Below, piece after piece: positions 27,202 through 35,380 of a DNA stretch of 64,000 nt. Position 1 is the first letter of the stretch. Every line of letters starts with the position of its first letter. Location: assembly GCA_003247575.1 (NCBI GenBank), contig QJZC01000049.1, forward strand, positions 23,346 to 87,345, given 5' to 3'. The stretch comes from Pseudomonadota bacterium. Lineage in GTDB: Bacteria > Myxococcota_A > UBA9160 > SZUA-336. The notes below the pieces were generated by a model, which was not told where the DNA came from, made no database searches, and saw nothing but the letters and a program-made list of their open reading frames with translations. The translations under genes and the position numbers were made by a program.

Positions 27202-28755
27202 ATGGCCCTCGCATCGTACGACTTCCTGCTCGGCCTGTTCCCGCTGTCCTTGCTACTCGTCCACGTTGCCGCCCGCATCGGTCAGCCGACGCATAGCTCG
27301 GCCCGAGGGCGTCAGCTGGCGCTGCTCGTCGTATCGCTCGTCTTCTGCCTGGCCGGTGGAGCCGCATCGCTCGTCTACCTGGTCGGCTCGTCCGCGTTCA
27401 CGTTCGGACTCAGCCGCGTCATCGAGCGCGCGTCGACCTCGCAGCGCCCCACGGGCCTTCTGCTCAGCCTGGGGATCGGGGGGAACCTTCTCGGGCTGGC
27501 GTGCTTCAAGTACAGCACGTTCGTCTCGGAGAACATCGAGCTCTTGTTCGATTCTCCGATCGACCTCCCCAGCCTCGCGCTACCCCTAGGCATCTCCTTC
27601 ATCACGTTCCAGCAGCTGAGCTATCTCGTGGATGCGTCGCGCGGCGCGACGCGCGACTACGACTGGCTCGACTATGGAAGCTTTGTCTCCTTCTTCCCCA
27701 AGCTGGTGGCTGGCCCACTCGCAGACGCCAAACCGCTGATCGGGCAGCTTCGCGCCCCACGAGCAGCGGAGGCCAAGACCCATGATCTGGGTCTGGGCCT
27801 CACCCTGCTCGTGGCTGGGCTCTTCAAGAAGGTGATGATCGCCGACGAGCTCGGTGAATGCGCCGATCCCATCTTCGCTGCGGCCGCGAGCGGCGCACCG
27901 CTCGCTACGGCCGACGCCTGGTTCGGTGCGCTCGCCTATACCCTGCAGATCTACTTCGACTTCTCCGGCTACTCCGACATGGCGATCGGCGCCGCACGCA
28001 CCCTGGGCGTACGCCTGCCCCAGAACTTCGACTCGCCCTATCAGGCAATCAACATCGCCGACTTCTGGCGCCGCTGGCACATCACGTTGGGGCGATTCCT
28101 GACCCGCCAGCTCTACACTCCGATCGCAACGCCGCTCACCCGTCGGGCATTCGCGCGCGGCGCCGGCGGGGCGCAGATCTTCCTCACGACCGTGGCGGCT
28201 CCCACCCTCGTGACGTTCGCACTCGCGGGCTTGTGGCACGGCGCCGGCTGGACCTTCGTCTGCTTCGGCCTGCTTCATGGCATCTACCTGACCTCACAGG
28301 AAGGGTGGCGTGAGCTGCGGCGTCACTGGCTCGGCAAGCCCGCGCCCTCGCGCGTACGCGATCTCGGGTCCTGGGCGCTCACGTTCATGGCAGTGCTCGT
28401 CGCCTTCGTATTCTTTCGGGCGGGCTCGGTCGCCGAAGCGCTGCATCTGCTCAGCTCGATGGTCGGACTTGCAAATCTCCAGGACCCTGGCGCGCCCTCG
28501 CTAGAGCTCCTCACTGCGCGGCGCGACATGCTCCTCTTGCTGGCGACAGCGCCCATCGCTTGGCTCTGCCCCAATGTCGCTCAGCTCTTGCGCGAACACG
28601 GACCGACACTCGAGCCTGCGCGGAGCTCGACGCCACTCGGAACGTCCTGGAGCCTGATGCCAAGTCCCATGCTGGCACTGATCACCGCACTCGTCGCCAT
28701 CGCATCGATCACCGCACTCGGCGAAGCAAGCGGGTTCATCTACTACCAGTTCTGA
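27202..28755 (+). CDS. MBOAT-family membrane-bound O-acyltransferase
   Basis: 517 residues, about ten TM helices. Typical AlgI/DltB blocks: LPLGISFITFQQLSYLVDA, YFDFSGYSDMAIGAARTLGV, NIADFWRRWHITLGRFL and, with the catalytic His, LAGLWHGAGWTFVCFGLLHG. It transfers an acyl group to an extracytoplasmic hydroxyl. It starts seven bases after FkbH, so it probably uses the acyl unit built on the ACP. AlgI-like proteins usually need a periplasmic SGNH partner; one candidate lies at 35381-36715. ATG 27202 is chosen, because the longer frame is inside FkbH. Confidence 0.93.
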   Translation: MALASYDFLLGLFPLSLLLVHVAARIGQPTHSSARGRQLALLVVSLVFCLAGGAASLVYLVGSSAFTFGLSRVIERASTSQRPTGLLLSLGIGGNLLGLACFKYSTFVSENIELLFDSPIDLPSLALPLGISFITFQQLSYLVDASRGATRDYDWLDYGSFVSFFPKLVAGPLADAKPLIGQLRAPRAAEAKTHDLGLGLTLLVAGLFKKVMIADELGECADPIFAAAASGAPLATADAWFGALAYTLQIYFDFSGYSDMAIGAARTLGVRLPQNFDSPYQAINIADFWRRWHITLGRFLTRQLYTPIATPLTRRAFARGAGGAQIFLTTVAAPTLVTFALAGLWHGAGWTFVCFGLLHGIYLTSQEGWRELRRHWLGKPAPSRVRDLGSWALTFMAVLVAFVFFRAGSVAEALHLLSSMVGLANLQDPGAPSLELLTARRDMLLLLATAPIAWLCPNVAQLLREHGPTLEPARSSTPLGTSWSLMPSPMLALITALVAIASITALGEASGFIYYQF

Positions 28756-28922
28756 GTTCGCCGACCACTCGAGCCGCGCCGAGACTTCTCCACCAGCGAC
28801 TCGTCGCGCGGGCTCGACGCTCGTCCAGTCGAGCTGCGCCCACCCAGCAAAGCGTTGCTCACAACATTGCGTTATCGGGTAAGATCGGAGTCGGTACCAC
28901 CACCCGTGGGAGCAAGCATACG

Positions 28923-30515
28923 ATGTCGATCGCGCCGACTCCTCCATTTCGTACCGCACTCGACGCCCGCCGCGTTGGCATGTCGGTGGCCTTCACGGCG
29001 AGTCGATCGCCGACCCATCCGGCCATCCTCTCCGAGCATGGCGATCGCAGCTACGCCGAGCTCAACTCCAATGCCAACAAGCTCGTGAGAGTCCTACGCG
29101 CCAATGGCCTCGGCGCCGGAGATGCGGTCGCGCTCATGTGCGGCAATCGCGCTGAGTTCGCAGAGGCGTATGCCGCCGCACTGCGCGCGGGCATGCGGCT
29201 GACTCCCATCAACTGGCACCTCCAGGCCGACGAGGCGGGCTACATCGTCGACAACTGCGAAGCCAAGGCGTTCGTCGCCGATGCGCGTATCGGCGACGTT
29301 GCGCGCGCAGCTGCGGCCCTCGCCCCCAAGGCGGGCTTGCGGCTGGCCATCGGGGGATCGATTCCCGGCTTTGCCTCGTACGATGTCGAGCTCGCGCGAC
29401 ACTCCGGCGACGACATCGACGAGCCTTCGCTCGGCGGCACCATGCTGTACACGTCGGGCACCACGGGACGTCCGAAAGGAGTGCGACGTCCGCGGGCGGC
29501 GCCCGCCGCTGCGGGCGGAGACCGCACCGCACCAGACCGCGCGCACCCACTGCGGCACCAGAGCTCCGTCGTGCTCTGCACCGGACCGCTCTATCACGCT
29601 GCACCGCTGGCCTTCAACCTGACCCTTCCCCTGTTGGCGGGCGCAACCATCGTGATGATGGACCACTGGGGTGCAGACAAGACGCTCCAGCTGATCGAGC
29701 AGCACCGCGTTACGCACTCGCACATGGTCTCCACGATGTTCCAGCGCCTGCTGGCCCTACCGGAGGAGCAGCGCCTCCGCTTCGATCTGCGCTCCCTGGA
29801 GCGGGTCGATCACGGTGCCGCTCCTACTCCGGTACATGTGAAGCAGGCGATCCTCGACTGGTGGGGTCCCGTGCTCTACGAGTACTACGCGGGCACCGAG
29901 GGCGGAGGAACCTCGATCGGCCCCGAGGAATGGCTGGCGAAGCCAGGCAGCGTGGGCCGAGTCACGCGAGGCCGCGAGCTCAGCATCCTGGACGATCACG
30001 GGAACCCCGTGCCGGAAAATCAGGTAGGCGCCGTGTACTTCTCGAGCCCGAGCGAGGGAGCCTTCGAATACTTTGGTGACGAGGAGAAGACTCGCAATGC
30101 CTACCGAGGGGATGCCTTCACACTGGGCGACCGGGGCTACGTCGACGAGGACGGCTACCTCTTCCTGACCGGTCGCACTTCGGAGCTCATCATCTCGGGC
30201 GGGGTCAACATCTACCCCGCAGAGGTCGACGCCGTCCTGCTGATGCATCCCTCCGTCGCCGATGTCGGGACGGTGGGAGTTCCGAACGACGAGTTCGGCG
30301 AGGAAGTGAAGGCGGTCGTCGAGCTCGAGCCCGGCACCCCGGCCTCGAATGAGCTCGCCGCCGCACTGATCGAGTTCTGTCGCTCGCATCTGGCTCATTT
30401 CAAGTGCCCGCGAAGCGTCGATTTCGTGACGACCTTGCCGCGCAGCGATGCGGGCAAGGTGATGCGGCGGCAAGTCCGCGCTCCCTACTGGGAGGGACGC
30501 GCCCGCGAGATCTAG
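28923..30515 (+). CDS. Acyl-CoA synthetase (AMP-dependent ligase, ANL family)
   Basis: 530 residues. AMP-binding P-loop LYTSGTTGRPKGV, PLYHAAPLAF, EYYAGTEGGGTSIG, GDRGYVDEDGYLFLTGRTS and, at the end, RSDAGKVMRR with the C-terminal catalytic Lys. It activates a carboxylate as acyl-AMP and then CoA thioester. A segment after the P-loop (~29500-29560) is unusually Ala/Arg-rich and may be divergent or hold small compensating errors. It follows the MBOAT gene after 167 bases, so operon membership is uncertain. ATG 28923 has GGGAG 11 bases upstream; ATG 28980 is an alternative. Confidence 0.88.
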   Translation: MSIAPTPPFRTALDARRVGMSVAFTASRSPTHPAILSEHGDRSYAELNSNANKLVRVLRANGLGAGDAVALMCGNRAEFAEAYAAALRAGMRLTPINWHLQADEAGYIVDNCEAKAFVADARIGDVARAAAALAPKAGLRLAIGGSIPGFASYDVELARHSGDDIDEPSLGGTMLYTSGTTGRPKGVRRPRAAPAAAGGDRTAPDRAHPLRHQSSVVLCTGPLYHAAPLAFNLTLPLLAGATIVMMDHWGADKTLQLIEQHRVTHSHMVSTMFQRLLALPEEQRLRFDLRSLERVDHGAAPTPVHVKQAILDWWGPVLYEYYAGTEGGGTSIGPEEWLAKPGSVGRVTRGRELSILDDHGNPVPENQVGAVYFSSPSEGAFEYFGDEEKTRNAYRGDAFTLGDRGYVDEDGYLFLTGRTSELIISGGVNIYPAEVDAVLLMHPSVADVGTVGVPNDEFGEEVKAVVELEPGTPASNELAAALIEFCRSHLAHFKCPRSVDFVTTLPRSDAGKVMRRQVRAPYWEGRAREI

Positions 30516-30523
30516 TACACGGG

Positions 30524-30542
30524 GCGGGCCCGGCCGGCCCGC
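30524..30542 (+). terminator. Hairpin after acyl-CoA synthetase
   Basis: GCGGGCC (30524-30530), five-base loop, GGCCCGC (30536-30542), nine bases after the stop codon. Perfect 7-base GC stem but no U-rich tail, so terminator function is likely rather than certain. Confidence 0.5.
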
Positions 30543-30634
30543 TTCGAGATCTGCCCGGCCGCTGATCGCAGCTCATGCGCGGTAGGCCGCAATGACATCC
30601 AAGAACTAGCCATTATCGATGAAAGGACATCCTC

Positions 30635-31024
30635 ATGCGTTCGAAGCAAGCTACCTTGGGCCGCGCAGCCCTGGCGACCCTCGCCCTGCTCCTCTCGACC
30701 CAGCTCGTGCAGGCCGCCGGCAACGTGGCCGGAACCTGGCTCCTGAACGTTACCACCATGGCCGGCAAGGGGGACGTCACCCTGATCCTCGAGCAGGAGG
30801 GCGACCAGATCAGTGGAACGTACAAGGGCTCGCTGGGCGAGAAGCCGCTCAAGGGAACTCTCAAGGACGACGACACCTTCGAGCTGAGCTTCAAGGCCGA
30901 CGCAATGGGGAGCGAGCTCGACATCGTCTATACCGGCAAGCTCGAAGGGTCGGGCATCACCGGCAAGATCAGCTTCGGAAGCCTCGGTGACGGCAGCTTC
31001 TCGGGCAAGCGCAAGGAGGGATAG
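30635..31024 (+). CDS. Small secreted protein of unknown function
   Basis: 129 residues with a clear Sec signal (GRAALATLALLLSTQLVQAA). The mature part has short beta-strand repeats (AGTWLLNVTT, ISGTYKGSLG, LKGTLKDDDTFELSFKA, IVYTGKLEGSG, ITGKISFGSLGDG), suggesting a small beta barrel or lipocalin-like fold in the periplasm. AAAGGA lies seven bases before ATG 30635, supporting the start. It is flanked by two hairpin regions and precedes the decaheme cytochrome. Function unknown; not assigned to a family with confidence. Confidence 0.75.
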   Translation: MRSKQATLGRAALATLALLLSTQLVQAAGNVAGTWLLNVTTMAGKGDVTLILEQEGDQISGTYKGSLGEKPLKGTLKDDDTFELSFKADAMGSELDIVYTGKLEGSGITGKISFGSLGDGSFSGKRKEG

Positions 31025-31049
31025 CGGCCGCGCGTAGACCGCGCCTCCG

Positions 31050-31070
31050 GGTCGCTCCACTTGAGCGACC
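31050..31070 (+). terminator. Hairpin downstream of small secreted protein
   Basis: GGTCGCTC (31050-31057), loop CACTT, GAGCGACC (31063-31070): a perfect 8-base stem 26 bases after the stop. No T-run follows. Likely a terminator or 3' stabiliser. Confidence 0.5.
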
Positions 31071-31130
31071 GACCTACGACACCAGGCAAGACGCAACTCG
31101 GCTGCGCAGATTCGCCACGCGCGCCACATT

Positions 31131-31156
31131 CGGCTCGCCACACCCGTGGCGAGCCG
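31131..31156 (+). promoter_or_regulatory. 11-base hairpin upstream of decaheme cytochrome
   Basis: CGGCTCGCCAC (31131-31141), loop ACCC, GTGGCGAGCCG (31146-31156): a perfect stem about 108 bases before the cytochrome ATG. It could be a second terminator, a protein-binding site, or a 5' leader structure controlling the cytochrome. Confidence 0.45.
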
Positions 31157-31263
31157 GCACAGACTCTGACTCGCTCGAGCCCCATGACGCGGCGAAAGGC
31201 CGGCATGTGTTCTGCATTCGCCAGCCAAAACTTCGGCGTGCTAGCGGTTCGAGGAGAGGGTAA

Positions 31264-34200
31264 ATGCGCAGATGGCTTGGGGCGGTCGCAGTCTCTATTT
31301 CCGGACTTACATTTTTTGCCATGCCTTGTCTCGCAAACGAGGGGGGTGAGGCACGGGAGATCAACTATCCCGTCTATCCCCCGTCGCCTGAGTTCCAGAC
31401 TCAAGAAGAGGCGGACTGGAAGAGCGCAGGCTGCGAGTCATGCCACACACCGATGGACAGCCGCAACATGCACCGGAGCTCTGCCGTCGTGCTCGGCTGC
31501 GCCGACTGCCACGGCGGAAACGCCTCGATCATGCGCGACGAGAAGATCGAGATGGATACGCCGGAGTACGACCGGCTGAAGGAGCAGGCGCACGTCCCTC
31601 CCACACTGGCGGAGGAATGGCATGGCCCTGCGAATCCCGTCCGTTCCTATACGCTGCTCAACCGGGAGGCCTATCAGTACGTCCGTTTCGTCAATCCGGG
31701 CGATCTCCGGGTTGCGCGCGAGTCGTGCGGCGCCTGCCACGCCGCCTTGATCGGCAAGGTCGAGCGCAGCCTGATGGCGACCGGCGCCATGCTCTGGGGC
31801 GGAGCCGCCTACAACAACGGAATCCTCCCCTACAAGCGCTACATCATCGGCTCTTCGTACACGCGAGACGGCTTGCCCGCTCAGATCGAGTCCGTCGTCC
31901 CGGTCACCGACGATATGCGCAAGCAGGGCCTGCTGCCCTTCCTGGCACCGCTCCCGAGCTGGGAGACCGTCCCGCCCGCCGACAACTTCAGAATCTTCGA
32001 GCGCGGCGGCCGGCTGGTCCAGAACATCTTCCCCGAGATCGGACTCCCCAACCCTCAGGATGAGCCTGGAAAGCCCGATGTGCGTCAGTCACTGCGCGGC
32101 ATGGGGACGGGAGCCCGGATCTCGGTTCCCGTACTGAACCTGCACAAGACTCGGCTCAACGATCCGTTCTTGTGGTTCTTCGGTACCGGTGACAACCCCG
32201 GAGACTTCCGTTCGTCCGGATGCACGGGCTGTCACTCCATCTATGCGAACGACCGCGAATGGTTCAGCTCGGGCAGCTTCGCCAAGTACGGCAACGAGGG
32301 TCAGTCCGCCACGGTCGACCCAACGATCAAGGATCGTCGTGTTCACGCACATGAGGGACCGAAGTCCGAGCACGGGAATCCGGCACCCTTCTACTCGCTG
32401 GCCGACGAGGGGGATCTAGAGAGCGGACATCCGATCAAGCACGAGTTCACCCGAGCGATTCCCACCGCGATGTGCATGAACTGTCATCATCACCAGCCGA
32501 ACCAATTCGTGAATACGTACCTCGGATATACCATGTGGGACTACGAATCGGACGCGCCCCTCATGTGGCCCGAAGAGCAACGCTATCCGGACATCCGCGA
32601 GATGCACGAAGCTCTCGAGCGAAATCCCGAAATGGCGGTCGTGCGCGGCAAGTGGTCGGATCCAGACTTCATGAAGCGCGTCTGGACCGACATCAACCCC
32701 AAGGCCAACGACACCCAGTTCGCCGACTATCACGGGCATGGCTGGAACTTTCGAGCCATCCACAAGAAGGATCGCAAGGGCAATCTGCTCGACGCAGACG
32801 GAAACATCATTCCGCATGACACGCCGCCGGAAGAGAAGTGGAAGCGCGCGGTCCACATGCGCGACATCCACGCGGACTACGGCATGCAGTGTGCAGATTG
32901 CCACTTCAGCCAGGACTCCCACGGCGACGGCATGATCTACGGCGAGACGGCCGCGGCGGTCGAGATCGAATGCCGCGACTGTCATGGCACGGTCGACGAG
33001 TACGCGACCCTGCGGACCACGGGCCCCGCCGCGCCGGTCGGGGGAACCGACCTCTCCCTGCTCCGGAACATGGACGGTGCGCCCCGCTTCGAATGGCGCG
33101 ATGGGAAGCTTTATCAGCGCCTGATCCTGCCTCCGTTCGAGAAGCTGCAGGTCACGCAGATCAAGGACATCGTCACCCCCGATCATCCCGAGTACAACGC
33201 CAAGGCGGCGCGCGCGAAGACGGTCGCCGCGGGAACGAGCCTTGCCTGGGGCAAGGCGGCCGCGGGCTGCGAACGCGCGCACGACACCGAGGCCGAGGAC
33301 GGAATGGCCTGCTACACGTGTCACAGCTCCTGGGTCACGAGCTGCGCAGGCTGCCACCTTCCGATCGAAGCCAACTGGAAGACCGAACGCCACCACTACG
33401 AAGGCGGCGAGACACGGAACTTCGCGACCTACAACCCACAGGTTGCGCGCGATCAGATCTTCCAGCTGGGACGTCACGGCGAAGTCAAGAAGGGCAAGAT
33501 CGTCCCGATCCGATCCTCGTCTGCACTCGTGCTCTCCTCTACCGATATCAATCGCAACCGGATCTACGTGCAGCAGCCGCCGACCTCGGCCGCAGGCTAC
33601 AGCTCGCAGGCGTTCGCTCCGCACTTCCCGCACACGGTCCGCAAGACCGAGACCAAGGAGTGCGAGGACTGCCACATCTCTGCGAGCAACGACAACAACG
33701 CGATCATGGCTCAGCTCCTGATTCAGGGAACCCAGTTCGTGAACTTCGTCGGCTACAACGCCTGGGTCGGCACGAGCGAAGCGATCGAGGCCGTTCAGGT
33801 CACCGAGTGGGACGAGCCACAAGCGGTCATCGGAAGCTATCTGCATCGCTATGCCTATCCCGACTACTACAAGCTACACACGAGTCGGAACGGCGAGCTC
33901 AAGGGCCGAGAGCAGGACGATGGCCAGTACATGCACGAGTCCGAGGACGTGCACTGCCTTCAGATGCGAGGCGAGTACCTCTTCGTCGCGGAAGGCGAGT
34001 TGGGGATGCAGGCCTACGACATCGCCAACATCGCCAACAAGAACTTCTCCGAGAGGTTCATCACCGCTCCATTCTCGCCACTTGGGCATAGCTCGCGCGT
34101 CAACACCAAGAATGCGACGTGCGTCGCGCTTCCGACCACCCAGCCGGTGCGCCCGGATCGCGGACGCGACCCGAAGCAGAACGCGATCAACCTCGAGCAG

Positions 34201-35223
34201 CCGCTCCACGAGATCTACAGCTATGCTGCCGTCACGGACTCGGAGGAAGGTCTCATCTTGGTGAACGTCGAGACCATGGAGAACTTCGAACCTCGCGACA
34301 ACTTCTTCACACGGGCGCTCACCTGGAATCCAGATGGCCTGCTCGATGGAGCCGTTCACGCGAACTTCACGGGGTCGATGCTCTGGGTCGCAGCCGACAA
34401 GGGGCTGGTGCTGATCGATCTCGACGTCCCGCTCGAGCCGAAGCACGTCACGACGATTCCGCTCAAGGGTGTGCGCGCGTCGATGCAGCAGTTCCGCTAC
34501 GTGTTCGCGGTGGACTCCGAGGGCCTCAAGGTCATCGACATCACGGACATGCGCAGTCCTCGACTGGTCCCCGATGCAGTGGTCCCCTTCAAGGATGCGC
34601 ACCGCGTATTCCTGTCGCGCACCTTCGCGTACGTAGCCGCCGGTGAGGAAGGGCTGGTCATCGTTGACGTGGAGAATCCGGAGAAGCCCTCCGTGTACAT
34701 GCGCTATACCGCAGACGGCAAGCTCAACGACGCGCGCGACGTGATCGTAGCGGGCACGAACGCCTCGCTCTTCGCCTACGTCGCAGACGGCAAGAACGGC
34801 TTCAAGGTCCTGCAGCTGACGTCACCGGAGTCTCAGCCCGGCTTCTACGGATTCGCGCCGGATCCCAAACCCGAAGTGATCGCCTGGCGACGCACGCGTG
34901 GAGCCGCCTATGCCGTCTCTCGACCCCTCGAGCGAGACCGCGGGGTAGACGAGACCGGAAATCAGGTGGCCGTCTTCGGACGCATCGGATCCCGACCCTT
35001 CACGAAGGAAGAGATGGAGAAGCTCTACCTCGATGAGAAGGGCAAGGTGTGGACCGTGTCGAACAAGCTCGAGCTCGACCCGAACGGCAGTGGCAAGGCC
35101 ACCGGACTCGGCTCCGGCAAGTGCGCCGTACGGCCCAAGGTGGCGACCGGACAGGACTCGAGCGACCGCGTGAGCGAAGACGCCGGAGCAACCGAACGAG
35201 GAGATCGGAGCGGAGCGGAGTAG
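31264..35223 (+). CDS. Decaheme c-type cytochrome with LVIVD beta-propeller domain
   Basis: 1319 residues with a Sec signal (WLGAVAVSISGLTFFAM...). Ten CXXCH motifs: CESCH 57, CADCH 79, CGACH 155, CTGCH 320, CMNCH 404, CADCH 543, CRDCH 570, CYTCH 683, CAGCH 694 and CEDCH 800. From ~860 to ~1190 come LVIVD-type repeats (GLVLIDLDVPLEPKHV, SEGLKVIDITDMRSPRLV, EEGLVIVDVENPEKPS), predicting a beta-propeller. The tail after ~1240 is charged and disordered-looking. It is a periplasmic or surface electron-transfer protein; partner and terminal acceptor are unknown. GAGGAGAGG lies just upstream of ATG 31264. It stands alone between hairpins, with no cytochrome-maturation genes in view. Confidence 0.93.
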   Translation: MRRWLGAVAVSISGLTFFAMPCLANEGGEAREINYPVYPPSPEFQTQEEADWKSAGCESCHTPMDSRNMHRSSAVVLGCADCHGGNASIMRDEKIEMDTPEYDRLKEQAHVPPTLAEEWHGPANPVRSYTLLNREAYQYVRFVNPGDLRVARESCGACHAALIGKVERSLMATGAMLWGGAAYNNGILPYKRYIIGSSYTRDGLPAQIESVVPVTDDMRKQGLLPFLAPLPSWETVPPADNFRIFERGGRLVQNIFPEIGLPNPQDEPGKPDVRQSLRGMGTGARISVPVLNLHKTRLNDPFLWFFGTGDNPGDFRSSGCTGCHSIYANDREWFSSGSFAKYGNEGQSATVDPTIKDRRVHAHEGPKSEHGNPAPFYSLADEGDLESGHPIKHEFTRAIPTAMCMNCHHHQPNQFVNTYLGYTMWDYESDAPLMWPEEQRYPDIREMHEALERNPEMAVVRGKWSDPDFMKRVWTDINPKANDTQFADYHGHGWNFRAIHKKDRKGNLLDADGNIIPHDTPPEEKWKRAVHMRDIHADYGMQCADCHFSQDSHGDGMIYGETAAAVEIECRDCHGTVDEYATLRTTGPAAPVGGTDLSLLRNMDGAPRFEWRDGKLYQRLILPPFEKLQVTQIKDIVTPDHPEYNAKAARAKTVAAGTSLAWGKAAAGCERAHDTEAEDGMACYTCHSSWVTSCAGCHLPIEANWKTERHHYEGGETRNFATYNPQVARDQIFQLGRHGEVKKGKIVPIRSSSALVLSSTDINRNRIYVQQPPTSAAGYSSQAFAPHFPHTVRKTETKECEDCHISASNDNNAIMAQLLIQGTQFVNFVGYNAWVGTSEAIEAVQVTEWDEPQAVIGSYLHRYAYPDYYKLHTSRNGELKGREQDDGQYMHESEDVHCLQMRGEYLFVAEGELGMQAYDIANIANKNFSERFITAPFSPLGHSSRVNTKNATCVALPTTQPVRPDRGRDPKQNAINLEQPLHEIYSYAAVTDSEEGLILVNVETMENFEPRDNFFTRALTWNPDGLLDGAVHANFTGSMLWVAADKGLVLIDLDVPLEPKHVTTIPLKGVRASMQQFRYVFAVDSEGLKVIDITDMRSPRLVPDAVVPFKDAHRVFLSRTFAYVAAGEEGLVIVDVENPEKPSVYMRYTADGKLNDARDVIVAGTNASLFAYVADGKNGFKVLQLTSPESQPGFYGFAPDPKPEVIAWRRTRGAAYAVSRPLERDRGVDETGNQVAVFGRIGSRPFTKEEMEKLYLDEKGKVWTVSNKLELDPNGSGKATGLGSGKCAVRPKVATGQDSSDRVSEDAGATERGDRSGAE

Positions 35224-35261
35224 AGCTTCCCTTGGCTCGACTCTCGACCGCGCAGGCAGAA

Positions 35262-35306
35262 GCGCATCGAGGAGGCAGGGCTCGGCGGTCCCCCTCCTCG
35301 ATGCGC
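35262..35306. terminator. Bidirectional terminator between convergent genes
   Basis: GCGCATCGAGGAGG (35262-35275) is perfectly repeated in inverse as CCTCCTCGATGCGC (35293-35306), a 14-base stem with a 17-base loop. It sits between the convergent cytochrome (stop 35223) and SGNH-like gene (stop 35381). No strong U-tract, but the length and position argue for transcription termination in both directions. Confidence 0.65.
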
Positions 35307-35380
35307 CTCTCGCCATGGTCTTGACGCCCCCACCCAAGCACCAGCGCCGCCGCGCGCGTCCCTACGGCCCCGCTCTGCCG

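Noticed and set aside
29490..29570. Possible paired frameshift in the acyl-CoA synthetase
   Set aside because: Segment is odd in composition but the length between conserved motifs is normal and the frame is continuous.
32416..33846. 476-codon reverse-strand open frame
   Set aside because: Antisense to the decaheme cytochrome, whose CXXCH motifs fix the real frame.
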